From Spirochaetaceae bacterium (GTDB taxonomy: Bacteria; Spirochaetota; Spirochaetia; DSM-27196; SKKC01): DNA of 7,778 nucleotides. A program made the position numbers and the translations under genes. Positions 7,589 to 7,778 of this stretch are shown here, in pieces; positions within the stretch are counted from its first letter, which is position 1, and every line of letters starts with the position of its first letter. The notes beneath the pieces are model-generated. The model ran no database searches. It saw only the letters and a program-made list of their open reading frames with translations, and was not told where the DNA came from. Where the stretch lies: positions 1-7,778 of the forward strand of contig PUOG01000350.1 of assembly GCA_003552745.1 (NCBI GenBank). The letters are read 5' to 3'.

Positions 7589-7778
7589 ATGGGGATGGTT
7601 GAACGCGTGCTCGACCTTCGCGCCGAATCACGTTCGCACTCTCTGTTTCTCTTCGGACCACGACAGACCGGCAAAACCACGCTCATGCGGAGAACGTTTC
7701 CTGAGTCGCGGTGGTACAACCTTCTCGACGGCGACGTCTTTCTTCGTCTCTCACGGCGCCCGCACCGCCTGTATGAAG
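7589..7778 (+). CDS. AAA_14/DUF4143-type ATPase, N-terminal part (cut by window end)
   Basis: About 63 residues are visible. The protein opens with MVERVLDLR (from the ATG at 7595, or two codons earlier from the ATG at 7589), then a hydrophobic strand SLFLF and the Walker A motif GPRQTGKTT, followed by LMRRTFPES and WYNLLDGDVFLRLSRRP. The LFGPRQTGKTTL plus NLLDGDVFLRLSRRP pattern is typical of the large family of ATPases with an AAA_14 domain and a C-terminal DUF4143 domain; the Walker B and DUF4143 parts lie beyond the window. The family has no settled function and is often found as lone genes in variable regions. Neither ATG has a good Shine-Dalgarno; the family N-terminus favours 7595. It starts about 100 bp after the P-type ATPase and has its own promoter-like DNA, so it is probably a separate transcript. 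Confidence 0.82.
   Translation, partial: MGMVERVLDLRAESRSHSLFLFGPRQTGKTTLMRRTFPESRWYNLLDGDVFLRLSRRPHRLYE

Overview
The window is high-GC bacterial chromosomal DNA, densely coded, with AT-rich islands only in the short control regions (about 3596-3656, 4615-4700 and 7500-7571). The gene complement points to a free-living or facultative bacterium: E. coli-type SpeD/SpeE, a cobalamin-independent methionine synthase with its MetR regulator, a Fur/PerR-family repressor with a metal-efflux ATPase, and an orphan AAA ATPase. The sequence does not fix the taxon. A high-GC spirochaete or other Gram-negative lineage is only a weak guess. No tRNA, rRNA, CRISPR array or insertion sequence was seen.

Left part (1-3641), methionine and polyamine block. 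The last codons of a probable S-adenosylmethionine decarboxylase gene (speD) are followed after 9 bp by speE, a spermidine-synthase-family aminopropyltransferase. Converging on it is metE, with about 60 bp of hairpin-rich DNA between the two stop codons. The genes are linked metabolically: MetE makes methionine, which becomes SAM; SpeD decarboxylates SAM, and SpeE moves its aminopropyl group onto a polyamine. metE carries a roughly 46-residue low-complexity insert that E. coli MetE lacks.

The regulator metR (LysR family) is divergent from metE. The 105-bp gap between them holds three copies of the palindrome TCATGA within 50 bp, and a near-consensus MetR half-site pair (TGAA-N5-CTCA).

Right part (4524-7487), metal or oxidative-stress operon. 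A strong-looking promoter (TTGACA-N17-TATCCT) is followed directly by a perfect 8-5-8 inverted repeat, TATCTGTA-N5-TACAGATA. This is the likely operator for the next gene, a Fur/PerR-family repressor. Its stop codon overlaps (ATGA) the start of a P1B-type ATPase with SPC and HEGG motifs, the signature of the P1B-4 group (Co2+/Fe2+ exporters such as CoaT, CtpD and the PerR-regulated PfeT and PmtA). The pair is best read as an autoregulated iron (or cobalt) efflux operon. The ATPase has an unusual Cys/His-rich N-terminal segment in place of a classical HMA domain, joined to the membrane core by an Ala/Asp-rich linker encoded by an 18-bp tandem repeat.

Right edge (7488-7778). A cluster of interleaved inverted repeats precedes the start of an AAA ATPase of the AAA_14/DUF4143 type, cut by the window end. 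The most noteworthy items are the Fur-family/P1B-4 operon with its palindromic operator, the altered metal sites of the repressor, the Cys-rich ATPase N-terminus, and the divergent met control region.
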